Shown: positions 55,339 through 63,642 of the stretch, in pieces | How positions within the stretch are numbered: position 1 is the stretch's first letter | Layout: every line of letters starts with the position of its first letter | Assembly: GCF_001043055.1 (NCBI RefSeq) | Contig: NZ_JYLF01000006.1 | Span: forward strand, 62,001-126,000 | Length of the DNA stretch: 64,000 bases | Direction: 5' to 3' | Origin: Pseudomonas weihenstephanensis | GTDB taxonomy: Bacteria; Pseudomonadota; Gammaproteobacteria; Pseudomonadales; Pseudomonadaceae | Notes under the pieces: generated by a model | What the model saw: only the letters and a program-made list of their open reading frames with translations | What the model was told of the DNA's origin: nothing | Database searches by the model: none | Translations under genes and position numbers: made by a program

Positions 55339-55632
55339 ATGTCGCGTCCTGCCTGGTCTTTATATGCCTATCAACTGATCGAGCCCGATGAACAGCTCGA
55401 TTTGTTCGCCTGCCAGGAGGTACGGGTGCATTTGGTGACGCGTCAATTGGAGCTGGGAGGCACGATTGACCGCACATTATGTGGCTCGTTACTGCCTGCG
55501 CAGCCTCGTTGGTCCGATGTCACGCGCAAGGTTTTTCAAGACCAGCGGCTGTGCCCGCTGTGCCGCGCAATCATTGAATCGCAACGCCGTGGCACCGAGC
55601 CGATCTGGCCTGAGTTGCGCTTTGAACTATGA
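55339..55632 (+). CDS. Small protein of unknown function with a C-terminal CxxC motif
   Basis: A 97-residue soluble protein. The C-terminal part has Cys residues in a CPLC motif near residue 76 and another Cys near 49, with one Cys near 27, compatible with a zinc or metal site though fewer ligands than a classic finger. The start follows TTGGAG by 6 bases. It lies 58 bases after tesA, on the same strand, with about 100 bases before the L,D-transpeptidase. Function unknown. Confidence 0.75.
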   Translation: MSRPAWSLYAYQLIEPDEQLDLFACQEVRVHLVTRQLELGGTIDRTLCGSLLPAQPRWSDVTRKVFQDQRLCPLCRAIIESQRRGTEPIWPELRFEL

Positions 55633-55739
55633 TCTACCTCGTCTGAGTGTTTCGGCGTGGTACGCCGCCTCCTGATCCCGGCAGGCTGCGTGTACACTCC
55701 CATTTTTGTCCCCCGTTGATTATGCGAAGGATGTTCCGG

Positions 55740-56777
55740 ATGTTGTCGCGCCTACCTGCCGTCACCCGCTATCTGTCAGTTGCCGCCCTCTGTGTTGCGG
55801 GCCCTGTGAGTGCACTCGAATTCCCGCTGCCACCGCCTGGCGACGATGTGGTGGGTGAGGTGCAGATCATCCAAGGCAGGTATGAAGACTCCTTTGCAGA
55901 CCTGGGCAATGAGTACGAACTGGGCTATTCGGAAATGATTGCAGCCAACCCTGGCGTGGATGCCTGGTTGCCGGTCAAAAAGAACCTCGATGGGACAATT
56001 GTCGACACCAATATCGTGTTGCCAACGCAGTTCATTCTGCCGCCAGGCAAGCGTGAGGGGATCGTGATCAACCTGGCCGAGTACCGGTTGTACTACTTCC
56101 CCAAAGACCAAAACAAGGTCTATACCTTTCCGCTGGGCATTGGCCGTGAAGGCTGGGGATCGCCTTTGGGGCAGACCAAAATCACCGCCAAGACGCCTAA
56201 TCCGACGTGGACACCGCCGGCCTCGATCAAGGCTGAGCATGCCAAAAATGGCGATCCGCTGCCCAATGTCGTGCCTGCTGGCCCGGACAATCCCCTGGGG
56301 CCCTTCAAGTTCACCCTCGGCATGCCCGGTTATTTGATTCATGGCTCCAATGCCAAGTTTGGTATTGGCACGGGCACCAGTCATGGCTGCTTTCGCATGT
56401 TGAATAAAAACGTGCTTGAAATGTCGCAGATGGTGCCGGTCGGCACACCGGTGCGCATCATTAACGAGCCTTACAAAATCGGTTTCAACAACGGCAGGGT
56501 TTACCTGGAAGTGCATGAACCGCTGAATGTCAAAGATGGCTCTCTCGTCGCCAAGAGCGACAAGTCTCATCTGACACCAGAAGATTTGCAGAACAAATAC
56601 GCAGGCTTTATCAATTTCCTGCTCAAGCACAAAGAACTGGAAAACAGCATTCAAATCGACAAAGACAAAGCGTTCGCGGTGGTGGGTGCTGAAACCGGAA
56701 TACCGCAAGAAATTGGCGTTACTACGACCGTTATGCCTTCGGCCGATGAAGGACAGTCGCTCGACTACGTGCAGTAA
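55740..56777 (+). CDS. L,D-transpeptidase (YkuD/ErfK family)
   Basis: A 345-residue exported enzyme that forms peptidoglycan or lipoprotein-peptidoglycan cross-links. Signal peptide near residues 1-25, an N-terminal LysM-like region, then the YkuD domain with catalytic HGSN near 205 and SHGCFRM (Cys near 221). The next convergent gene is oprI, a Braun-type lipoprotein, so linkage of OprI to peptidoglycan is plausible. Three in-frame ATGs exist (55722, 55731, 55740); the last has AAGG 9 bases upstream, but the choice is not firm. Confidence 0.9.
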   Translation: MLSRLPAVTRYLSVAALCVAGPVSALEFPLPPPGDDVVGEVQIIQGRYEDSFADLGNEYELGYSEMIAANPGVDAWLPVKKNLDGTIVDTNIVLPTQFILPPGKREGIVINLAEYRLYYFPKDQNKVYTFPLGIGREGWGSPLGQTKITAKTPNPTWTPPASIKAEHAKNGDPLPNVVPAGPDNPLGPFKFTLGMPGYLIHGSNAKFGIGTGTSHGCFRMLNKNVLEMSQMVPVGTPVRIINEPYKIGFNNGRVYLEVHEPLNVKDGSLVAKSDKSHLTPEDLQNKYAGFINFLLKHKELENSIQIDKDKAFAVVGAETGIPQEIGVTTTVMPSADEGQSLDYVQ

Positions 56778-56790
56778 GCGTTCAACTAAT

Positions 56791-56823
56791 AGCCGCCGCA
56801 GTTAACACTTCGGCGGCTTTTTA
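56791..56823 (+). terminator. Intrinsic terminator of the L,D-transpeptidase gene
   Basis: agccgccg paired with cggcggct around agttaacactt, followed by five T's (56818-56822). Confidence 0.9.
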
Positions 56824-56846
56824 GTGCCTGTTGATAAAGCATCAGG

Positions 56847-56881
56847 CAAAAAAAAGCCGACCCATAAAATGGATCGGCTTG
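56847..56881 (-). terminator. Intrinsic terminator of oprI
   Basis: On the minus strand, aagccgatcc pairs imperfectly with gggtcggctt around the attttat loop, and is followed by a run of eight T's (aaaaaaaa on the plus strand near 56849). It lies 21 bases after the oprI stop. Confidence 0.9.
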
Positions 56882-56901
56882 GTAACAGCCCCGAAGGACT
56901 A

Positions 56902-57153
56902 TTACTTGCGGCTTGCTTTTTCAAGCATGCGCAGAGCACGTTCGTTTGCTTCATCAGCAGTCTGTTGTGCTTTTTGAGCAGCAGCCAGTGCTTCGTCAGC
57001 TTTACGGTAGGCTTCGTCAGCACGAGCCTGGGAACGTGCTGCTGCATCTTCAGTTGCAGTCAGACGGGCTTCAGTTTCTTTAGATACGCTGCTGCAACCG
57101 GTAGCCAGAACTGCGGCCAATGCCAGAGCAGAGAATTTCAGAACGTTGTTCAT
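56902..57153 (-). CDS. oprI: Major outer membrane lipoprotein OprI
   Basis: An 83-residue abundant lipoprotein of the Lpp/Braun class. Lipobox ATGC near 16-19, followed by a heptad coiled coil ([38 protein letters not shown]) that trimerises, and ends in the C-terminal lysine (ASRK) used for covalent attachment to peptidoglycan. The start is the ATG after AAGGGG, giving [11 protein letters not shown] strong promoter and a terminator flank it. Confidence 0.97.
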   Translation of the reverse strand: MNNVLKFSALALAAVLATGCSSVSKETEARLTATEDAAARSQARADEAYRKADEALAAAQKAQQTADEANERALRMLEKASRK

Positions 57154-57219
57154 CGTGTTCCCCTTCAAGGACTTTCTAATTGAAGCTGCTCCTTCAACAT
57201 GAGGAAACAGCCGGCGTAC

Positions 57220-57247
57220 ATACTACCCATTACTTGTAGTAAGTAAA
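57220..57247 (-). promoter_or_regulatory. Predicted oprI promoter
   Basis: On the minus strand -35 TTTACT (57242-57247) and -10 TAGTAT (57220-57225), spacer 16 bases. It is 67 bases upstream of the oprI start, giving a leader of about 60 bases. Confidence 0.6.
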
Positions 57248-57639
57248 CTGACCTAGCGCAAGAACCAAAAAAAATAATTGGTAATGGCTGGCCATGGGCT
57301 AGCTTTAACAGATTGTGCTTGAAAAACAGTCAGTTTGACGCACTAAGCACAGCGCCCTATATGAGGTGGAACCCTAAGGTTTCAAGTGACTTTAGTCCAG
57401 GGTTCACGTCATAGCCTCAACGTTCCGTAAAAAGGTTCAGTTGTGCTGCGCCTTAACGAGCGATTCAAGCGTGCGTTTGGTCGTAGCGCATGAGCATTTA
57501 TTTCGAGGTTGGCTACTCTTTATGCAGGCTTGGCACCTTGGTTTTTGCAGGCGCTATCAGGCTGGGTGCCGGGTGGTTCCCTCGACGGAAAAACATCAGT
57601 AAGGTAGGGGTCACGGTTCAAGACCCGCGAGGAATAATG
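57248..57639. other. Gene-free region between oprI and the GNAT gene
   Basis: About 390 bases. It holds an imperfect inverted repeat at 57360-57375 and 57399-57413 (tatgaggtggaaccct / agggttcacgtcata). The longer in-frame extension of the GNAT gene (from 57490) has no homology and looks non-coding. No RNA gene is recognised. Confidence 0.45.
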
Positions 57640-57921
57640 ATGAGCGAGGCGCTGTCTATCCACCATGACCAGGCAGGTCACCAGTTTGAGACCACTGTCG
57701 ACGGTCATCGTGCCTACCTGACCTACATGGATCTGGGTAAGCAGACGCTGGATATCTACCGCACATTTGTACCCAATGCCTTGCGTGGACGCGGGATTGC
57801 GGCTGCTTTGACCGAGCAGGCCCTTGAGTATGCAGAACGCATGGGTTACGAAGTCATTCCTTCCTGCTCATATGTTGAGCGCTACATGGAACGCCATAAG
57901 CGCGCTCAAGCCAAAACCTGA
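57640..57921 (+). CDS. GNAT-family N-acetyltransferase (YjdJ-like)
   Basis: A 93-residue short acetyltransferase: TTVDGHRAYLTYMDLGKQTLDIYRTFVPNALRGRGIAAALTEQAL carries the beta-alpha core and RGRGIAAAL, the acetyl-CoA-binding loop. Start chosen as the second of two ATGs since AGGA is 6 bases upstream; the first is 3 bases earlier in frame. This length fits the Gcn5-related short family. The acceptor is unknown. Confidence 0.8.
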   Translation: MSEALSIHHDQAGHQFETTVDGHRAYLTYMDLGKQTLDIYRTFVPNALRGRGIAAALTEQALEYAERMGYEVIPSCSYVERYMERHKRAQAKT

Positions 57922-58066
57922 TGTCGCCTGAGCCGTGCCCTCCCATGGCGGTGTTGACCTGTATCAAAGCTGTGTCCTGACCCCTCGCTTAGGCTGTTAG
58001 CAAGCGGGGGAGGTTGTCGACAGGCCACTGAACTCGGGTTAATCACTGTAAGGAGAGGCATCGCAT

Positions 58067-58573
58067 ATGATCCGTGAAGTCGAAGGTGACATTTTACTGA
58101 GTGACGCGAAGGTGATTGCTCACGGTATTGCGCCTCAGGACCCGTTCGATACCGGTTTGGCCCTGGCCTTGCGTGAGCGCTGGCCGTCTTTGGTTGCCGA
58201 TTATCGACACGCCGCTCATAGCAAAGCACCGCAACCGGGTGAAATCTGGTGCTGGTCCGGTGTAGACGAACAGGGTTCGGTGCGCAGCATTGTTAACCTG
58301 ATCACCCAGGATTCCCTGCACGCAGGCCATGCGGCCAAACCGGGCAAGGCGACCTTGAAGAACGTGGGTCACGCGTTGCGCGAGCTGGCTAAATACATCA
58401 CCAGTGAAAACATCCCCAGCGTAGCGCTGCCGCGCTTGGCCACGGGTGTCGGTGGCCTTGAGTGGAGTGATGTCAAACCGTTGGTAGAGAAGTACCTCGG
58501 TGAACTCGACAGTCAGGTGCTCGTGTACGAGGTTTTTCGCAAGGGCCTCAAAGCCGATGAGCGCTTGGGCTAG
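58067..58573 (+). CDS. Macro domain-containing protein (ADP-ribose binding/hydrolase-like)
   Basis: A 168-residue stand-alone macro domain: GDILLSDAKVIAHGIAPQDPFDTGLALAL near 8-36, QTDSL-type loop and the phosphate-binding LPRLATGVGGLEW near 121-133. This variant resembles the DarG/TARG1 type that removes ADP-ribose from nucleic acids or glutamate. No DarT-like gene is beside it. Start after AAGGAGAGG. Ends before a strong terminator. Confidence 0.85.
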   Translation: MIREVEGDILLSDAKVIAHGIAPQDPFDTGLALALRERWPSLVADYRHAAHSKAPQPGEIWCWSGVDEQGSVRSIVNLITQDSLHAGHAAKPGKATLKNVGHALRELAKYITSENIPSVALPRLATGVGGLEWSDVKPLVEKYLGELDSQVLVYEVFRKGLKADERLG

Positions 58574-58606
58574 CCCCTTTTTTGATTGGATAAGTGGCTG
58601 CATTAC

Positions 58607-58638
58607 CCCCGCGAGAGCCTCTCTCTCGCGGGGTTTTT
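58607..58638 (+). terminator. Intrinsic terminator after the macro-domain gene
   Basis: An 11-base-pair perfect stem, ccccgcgagag (58607-58617) and ctctcgcgggg (58623-58633), followed by five T's. Confidence 0.93.
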
Positions 58639-58743
58639 GTGTGCGCAAAGGTTTGATCAGCCATTTTTTGATCTGTGTCTAAGGTGTGCCTGAGGTGATG
58701 CTGTATTTATTTGAACCATCCGCAGTTCATTTAAGGAAATCTC

Positions 58744-59913
58744 ATGACCGATAGGGTCACGCGCACTGACACGGTAAAACCCGCTGCAAAAACTGCCAGA
58801 CGTACACCGCGCACGCGCCGCGTTACAGCAGGGGATGTTGCTCCCACGCAAAAAGCCGCTCAACTTGAGCGCTATGTCGTTGATGACAGAGTCCAGTCGC
58901 GTCAGGCGGCCACCAGCGCTGCGGTAAAGGACATCTTGCAGCAGATCCCTCAAGGCGATACTCAAGCACTGATCAAGACCTTGGGCACGTTGATGACGGG
59001 GCTGTCCCCCGACGATGCGGTTGTGCTGCGCAATGCGTTACTCAGCCAGGAAAGCGAATCGGTGTTTCATCAGCGCCCCCTGCACCCTGACGATCAATTG
59101 GCGCCGGATTGGCGCAAAGGTAATTACCCGTACAAAAATCTGATGTCGCGCCGCAACTACGAGCGCGAAAAATACCGCCTGCAAGTGGAGTTGCTTAAGT
59201 TACAGGCGTGGGTGAAAGAGACAGGCCAGAAGGTGGTCATTCTGTTTGAGGGTCGCGACGCGGCAGGCAAGGGCGGCTCGATCAAGCGTTTCATGGAACA
59301 CCTCAACCCACGGGGCGCACGGATTGTGGCCCTGGAGAAACCCAGCGAAGTCGAACGCGGACAATGGTATTTCCAGCGTTATGTGCAGCACCTGCCCACG
59401 GCCGGTGAAATCGTCATGTTTGACCGCAGTTGGTACAACCGTGCCGGGGTCGAGCGGGTGATGGGGTTTTGCACGGATGATGAATACCTGGAGTTCATGC
59501 GTCAGGCGCCTGACTTCGAACGCATGTTGGCGCGTAGCAACGTTCATCTGATCAAGTTCTGGTTCTCGGTCAGCCGTGAAGAGCAACGCCGACGCTTTAA
59601 AGAGCGCGAGAAGCACCCGCTCAAACACTGGAAACTCAGCCCGATCGATCTGGCGTCACTGGACAAGTGGGACGATTACACCAAGGCCAAAGAGGGGATG
59701 TTCTCGTACACCGACACTGCCGATGCGCCGTGGACGGTGATCAAGTCCAACTGCAAGAAACGCGCGCGCCTGAGCGCCATGCGCTATGTGCTGCACAAGT
59801 TGCCGTATGCCGACAAGGATTTAAAAGGCATTGGCGCGCTTGATCCGTTGATCGTTGGCCGCGCTAACGTGGTGTATGAGCGGGGCGAGCGCAGGGCAAC
59901 CATCCCGTTGTAG
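58744..59913 (+). CDS. ppk2: Polyphosphate kinase 2
   Basis: A 389-residue PPK2-family enzyme that phosphorylates nucleotides using polyphosphate. Walker A FEGRDAAGKGGSIKR near 168-182, lid region with FKEREKHPLKHW and Walker B VMFDRSWYNRAGVERV near 225-240 are clear. An N-terminal stretch of about 100 residues (basic, KPAAKTARRTPRTRRV) precedes the core. The stop codon lies inside a near-perfect palindrome. No ppk1 or ppx is nearby. Confidence 0.94.
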   Translation: MTDRVTRTDTVKPAAKTARRTPRTRRVTAGDVAPTQKAAQLERYVVDDRVQSRQAATSAAVKDILQQIPQGDTQALIKTLGTLMTGLSPDDAVVLRNALLSQESESVFHQRPLHPDDQLAPDWRKGNYPYKNLMSRRNYEREKYRLQVELLKLQAWVKETGQKVVILFEGRDAAGKGGSIKRFMEHLNPRGARIVALEKPSEVERGQWYFQRYVQHLPTAGEIVMFDRSWYNRAGVERVMGFCTDDEYLEFMRQAPDFERMLARSNVHLIKFWFSVSREEQRRRFKEREKHPLKHWKLSPIDLASLDKWDDYTKAKEGMFSYTDTADAPWTVIKSNCKKRARLSAMRYVLHKLPYADKDLKGIGALDPLIVGRANVVYERGERRATIPL

Positions 59914-59937
59914 GCGCGAGCGTGCTCGCGTCTACAA
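59908..59937. repeat. Palindrome spanning the ppk2 stop codon
   Basis: ttgtaggcgcgagc (59908-59921) pairs with gctcgcgtctacaa (59924-59937), one G-U mismatch, two-base loop. It is REP-like and sits between convergent ppk2 and DAHP synthase genes. It has no T-run. Confidence 0.8.
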
Positions 59938-59957
59938 CGGCCCGGAGGAGGGGTTGA

Positions 59958-61034
59958 TCAGGCGCGAGCGCGCTTTGGCAGTACATCCTTGAGCTTGGCA
60001 TGCATGCTGCGCAAGGTGCTTTCAGTGCTGGCCCAGTCGATACAGGCATCGGTGATCGACACGCCGTACTGCAAATCTTCAAGGTTTTTAGGAATCGCCT
60101 GGCAGCCCCAGTTCAGGTGGCTTTCAACCATCAAACCGATGATGGACTGATTGCCTTCGACGATCTGGTTTGCGACGTTTTCCATGACCAGCGGCTGCAG
60201 TGCCGGGTCTTTGTTGGAGTTGGCGTGGCTACAGTCGACCATGATGTTCGGGCGAATGTTGGCTTTGTTCAGCGCTTGTTCGCACACGGCGACGCTGACC
60301 GAGTCATAGTTGGGCTTGCCATTGCCGCCGCGCAGCACGACGTGGCCATAGGCGTTGCCTTTGGTGGTCACAATCGACACGCCGCCTTCCTGGTTAATGC
60401 CCAGGAAGCGATGCGGGCTGGAGACCGACTGCAAGGCGTTGATCGCAACGGTCAGGCCGCCATCGGTGCCGTTCTTGAAGCCAACCGCCGAAGACAGTCC
60501 TGAAGCCATCTCACGGTGCGTTTGCGACTCAGTGGTACGCGCGCCAATGGCGGACCAGCTAATCAGGTCTTGCAGGTATTGCGGGGAGATCGGGTCCAGT
60601 GCCTCAGTTGCCGTCGGCAGGCCCATTTCGGCCAGGTCCAGCAGCAGCTTGCGGCCAATGTGCAGGCCGTCTTCGATCTTGAACGAGTCATCCAGGTACG
60701 GGTCGTTGATCAGGCCTTTCCAGCCCACCGTGGTCCGTGGCTTTTCGAAATATACGCGCATCACCAGATACAGCGTGTCGCTGACTTCAGCGGCCAGTGC
60801 CTTGAGACGCTCGGCGTACTCATGGGCAGCCTTGATATCGTGGATCGAGCAAGGCCCGATGACAACGAACAGGCGATGGTCTGTGCCATCCAGGATGTTG
60901 CGAATCACCTCACGGCCTTTGGTCACGGTCTGCAACGCGGTTTCGCGCAGAGGCATCTCGCGCTTGAGCTGTTCAGGTGTGATCAGGGTTTCGTTGGAGG
61001 CAACGTTTAGGTCGTCGATCGGTAAATCAGCCAT
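59958..61034 (-). CDS. 3-deoxy-7-phosphoheptulonate synthase, class I
   Basis: First enzyme of the shikimate pathway, joining phosphoenolpyruvate and erythrose 4-phosphate. The protein has 358 residues, the AroF/G/H size. Motifs: FVVIGPCSIHD near 56-66, MRVYFEKPRTTVGWKG near 92-107, and DCSHANSNKD near 269. The start is the ATG giving MADLPIDDL; the longer frame is an artefact. Which amino acid inhibits it cannot be told from this sequence alone, so no aro symbol is assigned. Stand-alone gene. Confidence 0.93.
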   Translation of the reverse strand: MADLPIDDLNVASNETLITPEQLKREMPLRETALQTVTKGREVIRNILDGTDHRLFVVIGPCSIHDIKAAHEYAERLKALAAEVSDTLYLVMRVYFEKPRTTVGWKGLINDPYLDDSFKIEDGLHIGRKLLLDLAEMGLPTATEALDPISPQYLQDLISWSAIGARTTESQTHREMASGLSSAVGFKNGTDGGLTVAINALQSVSSPHRFLGINQEGGVSIVTTKGNAYGHVVLRGGNGKPNYDSVSVAVCEQALNKANIRPNIMVDCSHANSNKDPALQPLVMENVANQIVEGNQSIIGLMVESHLNWGCQAIPKNLEDLQYGVSITDACIDWASTESTLRSMHAKLKDVLPKRARA

Positions 61035-61165
61035 CGTGTTACTCGTCAGGTCACGGGTGCCGGCCGCCAGCGATCCCCGTGCGGCGGAGCGCAGCATGAT
61101 TGAGCGCAACGGGGAGCCGAACCTTAACGCGTTAAGCGGTTATCCGACAATGGGCACACGCAGGT

Positions 61166-61612
61166 TTAATCCAGCGCGGACTGCGCCAGCGCTCTGTCCA
61201 GCGTGGCTTGAGAGAACTCCACCGCGTTCAGGCTGATCCATTCCAGGGCCAGGGCTTCGATGTAGTCCAGCGGCGGGTTTTGTTGCTGTTGCAGCCGGTA
61301 ATAGTGTTCGATCTGGCAGACCTGTTCGCCCATGCGCGCGCCAAACAACGTCTGGGGATCAGTGAAGGCAATACCGACGCGATAGCCTGGCGCCCGTTTT
61401 TCACACCAGGCGACATAGCCCGCGTAGTGAACGTCGCTGCCCAGCGTAGGCATATGCATGTCGACCGCCGCGCCACGCTTCCAGCCTCGATCACTGTTGC
61501 ATGCAACGCCGCCCAGGCTGATAGAGTGCAGCTTGCGGCGGGAAAGGGCAGGGTGTTTACGGGGCGTTATCTCAGCGGGAATATCATCTGGGTGAGGTAG
61601 AAAACGACCCAT
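61166..61612 (-). CDS. PilZ domain-containing protein
   Basis: A 148-residue cytoplasmic protein. RKHPALSRRKLHSISLGGVACN near 18-39 resembles the PilZ RxxxR and D/NxSxGG motifs (here HSISLGG), then GYVAWCEKRAPGYRVGIAFTD near 64-84 completes the barrel. C-terminal QQQQN and helical stretch. The start is the ATG giving MGRFLPHPDD. Its first base overlaps the opposite-strand ATG at 61611. c-di-GMP binding is inferred. Confidence 0.8.
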   Translation of the reverse strand: MGRFLPHPDDIPAEITPRKHPALSRRKLHSISLGGVACNSDRGWKRGAAVDMHMPTLGSDVHYAGYVAWCEKRAPGYRVGIAFTDPQTLFGARMGEQVCQIEHYYRLQQQQNPPLDYIEALALEWISLNAVEFSQATLDRALAQSALD

Positions 61613-61670
61613 GAACGCACACTCCAAGTGCCAGCACTTTGATATTGTTTCCCTCAGTATAGTGATTGAA

Positions 61671-61997
61671 ATGGAACTGACTGACTTTGATGCGGACCAG
61701 CACCTTTTGAATTTGCCGGGTACATCGCTGGTGGTGTTTACCAGCGCCGGGTGTTCGAGTTGCCGGGCCGCGCGGCGCCTGTTGCCGAGCATGACGTTGC
61801 CCCTCGATCGCCTGTGCTGGATCGATGCCGGTGAAAACGGCGGGTTGGTGGCCCGCTACGAAATTTTTCATCTGCCCACGCTGTTGGTGGTGCGCGACGG
61901 CGCATTTTATGGCGAGTTGAAGTCGCGCTTGAGTGAAGGCGAGCTGGCACACCACATTCGCCTTGCCTTGATGAGTAAACCTGATGAGCTGCCTTGA
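61671..61997 (+). CDS. Thioredoxin-like protein with CSSC motif
   Basis: A 108-residue thioredoxin-fold protein. The active site is GCSSCRAAR near 26-34 in place of WCGPC, with the cis-Pro region FHLPTLLVVRDG near 71-82. The start is the second in-frame ATG, giving MELTDFDADQ, since the first would overlap the divergent PilZ gene; Shine-Dalgarno is weak, so the start is not firm. It precedes the nucleotidase gene by 39 bases and may be its operon partner. Redox role inferred. Confidence 0.75.
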   Translation: MELTDFDADQHLLNLPGTSLVVFTSAGCSSCRAARRLLPSMTLPLDRLCWIDAGENGGLVARYEIFHLPTLLVVRDGAFYGELKSRLSEGELAHHIRLALMSKPDELP

Positions 61998-62036
61998 AGC
62001 GGTGGTTGATCAATCCTGAAAACTGGCGGAGGCGGC

Positions 62037-62954
62037 ATGAGTAAAGGCTTGAAGGGCAAGTTGGTATTGGCCATTTCGTCGCGCGCACTGTTTGACCTGA
62101 GCGAAAGCCATCAGGTGTACCTGACCCAAGGCATTGAAGCCTATCGCCAATATCAGATCGAGCATGAAGATGAAGTGCTGGAGCCGGGGGAGGCATTCCC
62201 TCTGGTCAAAAAACTGTTGAGCTTCAATGCAAGCCTGGGCCGTGAGCGCGTCGAAGTGGTGCTGGTGTCGCGCAACAGTGCCGATACCGGTTTACGCGTA
62301 TTCAATTCGATTCAGCACTACGAGCTGGCCATTTCGCGCGCCGCCTTTTCGGGTGGGCGTAACCCGCACCCTTATCTCAACGCCTTTGGCTGTGACCTGT
62401 TCCTGTCCACCCACGCGGAGGATGTCCGCAGTGCGCTGGATGCAGGGTTCGCCGCTGCAACGATTTTGTCCGGGGGCATGCGGCGTGCACAAAGCAATGA
62501 GCTGCGAATTGCGTTCGACGGTGACGCGGTGCTGTTTTCCGATGAGGCTGAGCGCGTTTATCAGGCGGGCGGCATTGAGGCGTTTCAGGTGCTGGAACGT
62601 GAGTCTGCGCGCAGCCCTTTAAGAGGCGGGCCGTTCAAAGGCTTTCTTGAGGCGCTCAACCTGTTGCAGCGTGAATTCCCTGACGATGCCTGCCCTATTC
62701 GTACAGCGCTGGTCACAGCGCGCTCAGCGCCCGCGCATGAGCGGGTGATTCGTACCTTGCGCGATTGGGATATCCGGCTGGATGAGTCATTGTTTTTGGG
62801 CGGGCTGGACAAGTCGGCGTTTCTGGAGGCCTTTGCCGCCGATGTCTTTTTCGATGATCAGGCGGGGCATTGCGAAAGGGCGCGCCAAGTCGTTGCCACC
62901 GGTCACGTGCCCCACGGCATCAGCAACCAATTGCGTGATTTGCCCGCCGACTGA
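62037..62954 (+). CDS. Cytosolic 5'-nucleotidase I-like protein
   Basis: A 305-residue protein of the NT5C1 family. N-terminal KLVLAISSRALFDLSESHQVYLTQGIEAYRQYQ near 7-39, a core FDGDAVLFSDEAERVY near 161-176 with the HAD-like DxDxV motif, and the terminal FDDQAGHCERA near 284 are visible. Likely hydrolyses nucleoside 5'-monophosphates such as AMP. Strong GGAGG near the start. Follows the thioredoxin-like gene. Confidence 0.88.
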   Translation: MSKGLKGKLVLAISSRALFDLSESHQVYLTQGIEAYRQYQIEHEDEVLEPGEAFPLVKKLLSFNASLGRERVEVVLVSRNSADTGLRVFNSIQHYELAISRAAFSGGRNPHPYLNAFGCDLFLSTHAEDVRSALDAGFAAATILSGGMRRAQSNELRIAFDGDAVLFSDEAERVYQAGGIEAFQVLERESARSPLRGGPFKGFLEALNLLQREFPDDACPIRTALVTARSAPAHERVIRTLRDWDIRLDESLFLGGLDKSAFLEAFAADVFFDDQAGHCERARQVVATGHVPHGISNQLRDLPAD

Positions 62955-63037
62955 GTGCAGCGATGTTAGCCATCGCACTTGCCATGGCGCTGCTAAGCTC
63001 AATCCATCTCGGCCATTCAGGCAGTCGGGGAGGTCGC

Positions 63038-63538
63038 ATGATTCGCTCGATACTGTTTGCCACTGACCTCGGTATTTATGCGCCGGTGGTGATGCAGCAC
63101 GCCTTGGGCATGGCACGCACATTCGGCGCTGACTTGTATGTCGTACACGCCGTTGAACCGATGGGGTTATTTGCAGAATCAGTGTTGCAAAGTTACCTCG
63201 ATGAGCAGGCGTTCAATGACCTTCATCAATTGGGCATGAGCACCATGCTCTCGAACATCGAATCACGCGTACTGGACAGCCTTCGCGAAGAGTTGGGTGA
63301 AGGCGAGCAAGAGCTTGACCTGATTCGCTCGGTCAAGGTGGTACAAGGCGAGCCAGCGCAGGTGATTTTACAGCAGTCGCAGAGCTTGTCGGTTGACCTG
63401 CTGGTTCTGGGCAGTCATGGCCAGCCTGCCGGGGGCATTACGCATTTGGGGCGTACAGCCGCGCGGGTGATCGAGTTGGCTCAAATGCCGGTCTACCTGG
63501 TACCGCTTCTTCAGCGTCGACGTCGCACTGATGCATAA
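63038..63538 (+). CDS. Universal stress protein (UspA family)
   Basis: A 166-residue cytoplasmic USP. N-terminal MIRSILFATDLG and the ATP-binding-type loop GSHGQPAGGITHLGRTAARVIELAQMPVYLVP near 126-157 (G-x2-G-x9-G-T). Start chosen since GGGAGG is 5 bases upstream, giving MIRSILFATDLG; the longer frame reaches back 25 codons without homology. It is between the nucleotidase and cysB. Function in stress is by family. Confidence 0.92.
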   Translation: MIRSILFATDLGIYAPVVMQHALGMARTFGADLYVVHAVEPMGLFAESVLQSYLDEQAFNDLHQLGMSTMLSNIESRVLDSLREELGEGEQELDLIRSVKVVQGEPAQVILQQSQSLSVDLLVLGSHGQPAGGITHLGRTAARVIELAQMPVYLVPLLQRRRRTDA

Positions 63539-63642
63539 AGGGTGGGTGCCGCTAAAACGATAAAAAAGTTCTAGATTTATTCTTCTTACCTTCCATATAG
63601 TTATATACCGCCGCCGATACCCTTGGCGTCTATTTGCTTTGA

